Assembly: GCA_019916065.1 (NCBI GenBank)
Contig: CM034237.1
Location: forward strand, 21,907,752-21,971,751
Source of the DNA: Vitellaria paradoxa
Taxonomy: Eukaryota; Streptophyta; Magnoliopsida; Ericales; Sapotaceae
Direction: 5' to 3'
Length of the DNA stretch: 64,000 bases
Each line of letters starts with the position of its first letter. Position 1 is the stretch's first letter. The notes below the pieces were generated by a model. It was given only the letters and a program-made list of their open reading frames with translations. It did no database searches and was not told the DNA's origin. Positions 58,717 to 64,000 of the stretch are shown here, piece after piece. The position numbers and the translations under genes are program-made.

Positions 58717-59877
58717 CGAGTTCTGAAGCCCGCCTCTTAAGGTTTTCGGCCAACTATTTAAAGGGATACACTCACGGCTGCCGGGGGAACTTCTCTTTTA
58801 CAATTTTGCTGAGATACTTAGAGAGATTAAATTAGTTTACATTAATTTAGAGAGTATGTTACATGCTTGAAGATTGTTAATGGAGGTTTTTGGAGCACTT
58901 TTCTTCTTCATTACTGTTTGGTTGAGTGTTTTCTTTCCGAACGATTTCAGTTGTAAGTTATTTTCATTTCATTCCTAATACAATGTTCTCTTTATTTCAA
59001 TTATTGAATCACATGATTAAGTATTCTTTGATTACGTTTATGATGTTTAAACTAGTTGTAGCGTAAAACCCTAATCTTGATTCAACAAGCAAGAAAGGGT
59101 AGTTCACGAAAAGCCTTGGGGTGTTCGTAGTCCCTTCAGGTAGGTTGCGAAACCTTTCGCGAAGGGATTCTACCTTTCCACAAATCTTATTTTTTTTTTC
59201 TATTTTGAAAACACCTCGAATACGAAACCCTTAACCATATTCATTTGAGATCACTGGTATGGATTTTCGTAACTAATTGTTAAATACTTTCGAATAGATT
59301 TAAAAATCAAAATTTTATTAATTTCTTGGTGTTTAATTGAAAAAACGTTAGGAAACAAAGGTCTTTAACCATATCCGCTTGAGATCACTTGTACTGACCT
59401 TTGATTACAATGTTCTAAATAATTTTCAAATTAAACCCTATTCTTCAAGCAAACACACCCCAAGGGCAAAGTAGTGAACTACCCGGACTTGACTTGAATC
59501 AAGATCTTTATTCTTATTGAATTGCAATCCAACTAGTTTTGTTATAATGGATTAATTTGAAGTTGAAATTGTTTTGTTGATTTTATTTTAATTTTTTGCC
59601 ATCTAGCTTAATTCCTTTTAAAATTCAGAATGTCTTGTTTATTTTAATCTTAATTAGTTGAAATTGAATTTATCTTTAATTTACTGATTCCTAGAACTTA
59701 GTAAACTTAAATTTCCAAACTTGCTTCCCTTTAGTTTTTAGAATTTCTTTCACATCCTAGAAACTAAATACATTAGGCTCCCTGTGAATTCGACCTCGGA
59801 CTCACCGAGTTTTAAAACTACGACTGTCCTCTTACACTTGAGAGGGAGAACCCTAAGACACTATTTAGGGTCAGTCA
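58717..59877 (+). repeat. E1 3' LTR, right portion (copy B)
   Basis: Continues E1's LTR from cgagttctgaagcccgcc to gggtcagtca, collinear with 37034-38198. The terminal gccat that follows matches the left flank. Confidence 0.93.
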
Positions 59878-59882
59878 GCCAT

Positions 59883-60094
59883 CAGGCCTATTTTGAGTAT
59901 TGTTATTGTTATGGAATACATTGGAGCATGATGGTCTGGCAATAGCCAAGGCTCGGTTTATATTATGTTATGTTATTATCTTGCGTGGATGTTGCTCCAG
60001 GGCTGTGTATGGCTTTGATCAAAGTATAGTTAGTTAGTGCATGGTTGAATGTTGAATCACTCACCTGTCAGGTCACGAGATCTAGGGCATGACA
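59883..60094 (+). repeat. L2 copy 2, right end
   Basis: Last 212 bp of the L2 LTR (cactcacctgtcaggtcacg ... ggcatgaca), homologous to the end of copy 1. Confidence 0.85.
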
Positions 60095-60263
60095 GATTGA
60101 ACAAATCCTAGAAAAAATGGTAAATCCTAACTATAAAGACTAGTCTTCACACCTGGTTGACTATCTATGGGCATATTGTACAACTTATAAGGCAACACTA
60201 GGGATGTCACCTTACTGGCTTGTTTGTGGTAAATCATGTCAGTTACCTATTGAGCTAGAACAT
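60095..60263 (+). pseudogene. P1 integrase fragment, continuation
   Basis: Resumes the integrase frame broken at 32480: QILEKMVNPNYKD, a stop at a Trp position, then YKATLGMSPYWLVCGKSC and ELEH. It is cut by the minus-strand LTR at 60264. Confidence 0.8.
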
Positions 60264-62016
60264 TGATCGATCCTAAAATATGCTTGGGTTCTACCTCTCA
60301 AGTGCAAGAGGGAAGTCATAGTTTTAAACTCGGTGAGTCCGAGGTCGAATCTACAGGGAGAGCTTTGTTAACGGCTCTAGATTTGTTCTCTTAGTTAGTA
60401 GGTGAACCTTAATTAATTTAAACTAATTTCGGATTTATAGGATATTTGAGAATGGTTGGGTTGAGAATGATGGAATGAATGAATTGTTATATTAAATTAA
60501 AATGTAATAAAATTAAATTTTAAAGCAAATTGATTAACTCAGAAATTAAATTAAATAACAAGCATGACATTAAAGAAGTTCCTGATTCAACTTTCAAGCC
60601 CAGGTAGTTCACTACTTCACTATGGGATATGTGGGTTCAAATCTGAGTTAAGAGTTTCTTAAAAAATATTGAGAATATTTTAAATCCAAAAGTTAATACT
60701 AGTGATTTCAAATGAATATGGTTAAAAAACTTTTGTTTTCGAAAATTTTTCAAACAAACGAAATTAGAATTGAACTTGAATCCTACTTTTAATTTGTTCA
60801 GAAGTATTAATCAATGATAATCGAAAACTAATACCAGTTATTTCAATGAATATGGTTAGAGGTTTTCGTTTTTGAATATTTTCGAAACAAGTTAAAATAG
60901 GTTTAAAAAGATAGTAGATTCCTACGCATGAGCTTTCGCAACTCATGCGAAAGGCCTACAAACATCCCATAGTGTTTTCGTGAACTACCCTTCCTTGATT
61001 CGTTCAATCAAGAACTAGGGTTTTACGCTAGCATTATTTTAAATGAAACGAAAGCAATAAACATGCATATAATCAATTGATCTATTAATTGAAACAAACA
61101 AAACATATTATTAAGGAACAAAACGAAATCAAACTTACATGGAAAATTGTTCTGAAAGAAAATAATGAATAACTACTGCAACAATGAATAATCCAGCATT
61201 GAACATCTTCATAAACAACACGAGTAATGGAAAACTTCCTAAAAAACTATTCTAAAACTCTCAAAGTATCAAAAAATATGAAAAAGAAGTTCTCCTAGTT
61301 CGGCCATTTACAAGGTTTATAAAAGGGTTGTAAAGAAAATGTAAGAATTAATCCCGCGCATGCTCGGCTACTGTGGTCTGGACCATTTGGAAGGGTGTCT
61401 GGACCACAAAATGGTCATCTCCACAATTTTGGCCAAACAAGCTCACTGTGGTCCAGACCATTTGGGTGGGGGTTCGGACCATAGAACCTTGATTCCCCAA
61501 ATCCTACTTGAAGTCGTCTCTTTCTTCTGACAGCTTTCTGTCCTCAATTTCCAACGCAATTTTAACCTTGAAGACGATTGATTCAGGCTTCGGCTGGAAC
61601 AAAAAAGTTGTAGCTTTTTGAGTCTTCTTTCCAATCCAAGAAGAATTCTGTCAGTTGGAGTTGTGAGTGAAAAGATATGGTCAAAATACTGACAGGGTGT
61701 CAAGCTGAACTTCAGCTGCCCACCACTTCAACCATCTTGAACTTCAGACTGTCTCCTTCTCCTTGGCAGCCATGGTAACTAATTCTATTCCTTGGGATGG
61801 CACTTGGGACATTGAGGAAGTCTTGGAAGTCATTGGACATGTCAGCCTTTTTGTCTTCAAGCTGTTTTCTCCATGTGTGCCAAGTGTTTGGCAAAATGCC
61901 CTAAAAGACACCAAAGCATGTTCTTACACTTTCTTACTCCGGCTTGCTTTGGCTCCTCCTCACCTGCACTCTTAGTGTTATTTCAAGCTAAAACACCAAA
62001 TTATATCACCTGAAAC
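60264..62016 (-). mobile_element. minus-strand LTR related to S1 and E1, interrupted by L2
   Basis: The left end is the reverse of an LTR terminus (tttaggatcgatca). The 'gagtccgaggtcgaatc' block follows, then two inverted repeats (60687-60735, 60822-60868), GGTCTGGACC boxes (61375-61490) and S1-like sequence up to ttatatcacctgaaac. The remaining start of the LTR (about 120 bp by comparison with S1) must lie beyond the window, after the L2 insertion. It may be a solo LTR or the end of a larger element. Confidence 0.75.
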
Positions 62017-64000
62017 TGTCACGCCCCATATCTCGTGACCTGAGGGGTGAGTGATAAACACACACAACATGCACTAACATAACCAATCCCAAGATCAGAG
62101 CAACGCAACGTAAGTTAGTGAGCCCAAAACATAAAATAACATGAGTTAAATCATGACTCTTGCCAAATCACCAACCACATACACCATTCCCAAATTACAT
62201 AACTTAGGCCTTAAGGCCATTACAACCAAGTCGAAAGAGTTTATAAATGTACAACGTTACAATTCCCAAAAGAAATTTAAACTAGATGACTAAGAGCTTT
62301 GATAAGCTTGGTAGGCCTCATGCATAACCTCCTAATCCAAACCCCTTAGCCCACTTGGTTGATATTGCCTGTACCTGCATCAAAGTCCGTAGGGATGTAA
62401 GCACGGGTCCACTTGTACCCACAAAGTCTCAAGAAAACATATATGGTATACAATCTAACCATGCAATGCATCCCAAATAAGGTTATCCATTTTAACACTG
62501 TCTATATTCATAACATTACATTATCATATCCATCGACCAAACTAGGTGAAAACATATACTCAAGCAACAATGTCAAAGTTTAAAATTTCAATTTCGATTA
62601 ATGTTTATGTTTTGCAATACAAACTTTGATTCCATTTACCTTTCAACACTATTTCATCATTCACTATCATTCCATCAAATAACCATATTCATGTCATCAT
62701 TCATTCATCATCACATTACACAACCATAACCAAACAAGTCATCAGGGGTTGGGTGCTTACACACTATCATCTTTTATGGGCCAATACCCAACAGAAATGA
62801 TAAATCGACGTCGTCATTTAGGATCACCGTCCAGGGCCACGAGGGGCCAAAAACACACACAATGTTGTGGGCTACTAACCCACTGGCATTGACACCAAAC
62901 CCTGCGCAGGTTTCGGGACTCTCAACCTGAGGGTACTCTCTAAATCCTTCCTGGTTCTGCACCCCACCACGGCCCCCGCACACAAACAATCATTCATCAC
63001 ATGACATCTCATCATTCACAAGTCCACATTCAACATCACATACTTTTCCACACACAAATCCACATTCCAGTTCATCCCATGATTCATTACATAACAACAT
63101 TTATTAAGCATCATTAAACATTTAACATCTTTCATTGTTATGAACATGAGTTCCCTTTGCCAAATCACAATTCATTAATGCAATCACAAGTTCATAGACT
63201 TCAACATTTAATTTACATTATGGCATATTCGCAATTCTATTGATTAAGACTCTTATCTCAAAGTAGGCTTCCAATTCATTTCATTCATGGTAGCAAACAT
63301 TCCCCTTTTATAAGCTTAATCTCATAGGTTTAAAATAATCAATCCTTAATCACTTTTTAAAAGCTCATTTCCATTTTAAAATCCATACAATTAATCAAAT
63401 AAAAGTCTCACATACAAACATATTACCAACTTCTTCATAATCCTAGGATAGGAAGTCAAGTCAAGAAAAATCAGGAAAAGTGCTCTGGTCTCGGTGGGCG
63501 CCCCACCAAAAGTTCATGGGCACCTCTGAAGGGTCATGGCTGCCCCACAAAAGATCATGGGTGCCCCTCAAGGGTCATGGGAGCCCCTCCAAAACCCACA
63601 GGCGCCCCTCTATTGTCTAGAAAGTTATTCTGCTCCGGTTCAAACTCTAAGCCATGTTTTTAGGTTCCAAACTTTACCCAATCTAATATCTAACCTAATT
63701 CCTTATTTTCTTGGGTTGTCTAGGACCTAGAAGACTCTAAAAAGTCCATCAAAACAAATGTTAATCCATTCATTTCTTCAATACAAAATCATGGTCCAAC
63801 TTTTACACATATAAACACACAACCATTCATCCACACAAACTCCACTTCCAAGGTTTCCAAATCTTAAATAAATTTCATAGAAGTGTTTACTAACTCAAAT
63901 AAATCTCATATATGCTAAAATGAGACTAGAAATCCATACCTTGAGTGGTAAAAATATAGATCAAAATGAAGGTGTCTTGAGCTTCCAAACCCTCAAACTT
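62017..64000 (-). mobile_element. L2-family LTR on the minus strand (window-truncated)
   Basis: Starts tgtcacgcccc on +, the reverse of the L2 end, and runs collinearly with 25621 down to about 23330. It contains the GGGCGCCCC/GGGTGCCCC box cluster (63495-63610). Whether it is a solo LTR or a full element cannot be told here. Confidence 0.85.

Larger units (their letters stand above)
36647..59877 (+). mobile_element. E1 copy B, complete Athila-type element with nested insertions
   Basis: Bounded by identical gccat duplications at 36642-36646 and 59878-59882, inside the L2 LTR. 23.2 kb in all. Removing S1 (41538-43325) and N1 (50831-58716) leaves about 13.6 kb with 5' LTR, PBS, gag, protease, RT, RNase H, integrase, aORF module, PPT and 3' LTR. 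Matching ends and duplications show a bona fide insertion. Confidence 0.95.
32481..60094 (+). mobile_element. L2 solo LTR, copy 2, broken by two later insertions
   Basis: LTR pieces: 32481-32483 (repeated at 34002-34004), 34005-36646 and 59883-60094. It starts tgtaataagc and ends ggcatgaca. The target duplication is gatta (32476-32480) versus gattg (60095-60099), in integrase coding sequence that continues on both sides. It contains the F1 solo LTR and E1 copy B; no L2 internal region exists. Confidence 0.85.

Noticed and set aside
62774..62989. 71-codon minus-strand frame in the reverse L2 copy
   Set aside because: The matching stretch in copy 1 (24540-24740) has no equivalent open frame, so coding is unlikely.

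Overview
The window is plant nuclear DNA made almost entirely of nested LTR retrotransposons. No host gene, tRNA, rRNA or CRISPR array was found. The plant assignment rests on the gag and pol motifs of the Athila branch of Ty3/gypsy, a primer-binding site of the tRNA-Asp type, a Ty1/copia element with a tRNA-iMet primer site, and the downstream ORF of the 'putative plant transposon protein' family. The species cannot be told from the sequence.

Layout. 1-18488 is copy A of a large Athila-type element (E1, + strand). It runs off the left edge and stops at a 100-base gap (18489-18588). 18589-19927 is the 3' part of another LTR (F1 family, +). 19928-32248 is a decayed Athila element on the minus strand (E2). 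E2 is split by a solo LTR (L2 family, 22682-25621, duplication ctccc) and by a 5.0 kb copia-type element (25886-30902) that carries gag but no recognisable pol. 32249-32480 and 60095-60263 are two pieces of an old + strand pol fragment (P1), split by a second L2 solo LTR. That L2 copy holds an F1 solo LTR (32484-33999, duplication tatgt) and a complete E1 (copy B, 36647-59877, duplication gccat on both sides). E1 itself holds a solo LTR inside its reverse transcriptase (S1) and a minus-strand relative (N1) inside its 3' LTR. The right end has another minus-strand LTR (60264-62016) and the start of a minus-strand L2 (62017-64000).

How the elements work. E1 has gag, protease, RT, RNase H and integrase in one reading frame apart from transition-type stops and a frameshift. 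After integrase come an internal promoter-like stretch, a leader intron, a 'putative plant transposon' ORF (aORF), a second acidic ORF (ORF-B), a polypurine-like repeat, a long noncoding tail, the PPT and the 3' LTR. N1 keeps the same 3' module with an intact 361-residue aORF but has lost gag and pol.

Most interesting signals. (1) Imperfect inverted repeats with an 11-bp stem and 25-nt loop lie in the R-U5 part of several LTRs in one to three copies. Their stems differ in sequence but stay complementary, as expected of a conserved RNA structure. (2) A probably spliced two-ORF module is conserved between E1 and N1. (3) An 18.5 kb near-identical duplication ends exactly at the gap and is probably an unmerged haplotype or assembly artefact. 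(4) Nearly all E1 stops can be explained by single C-to-T or G-to-A changes.
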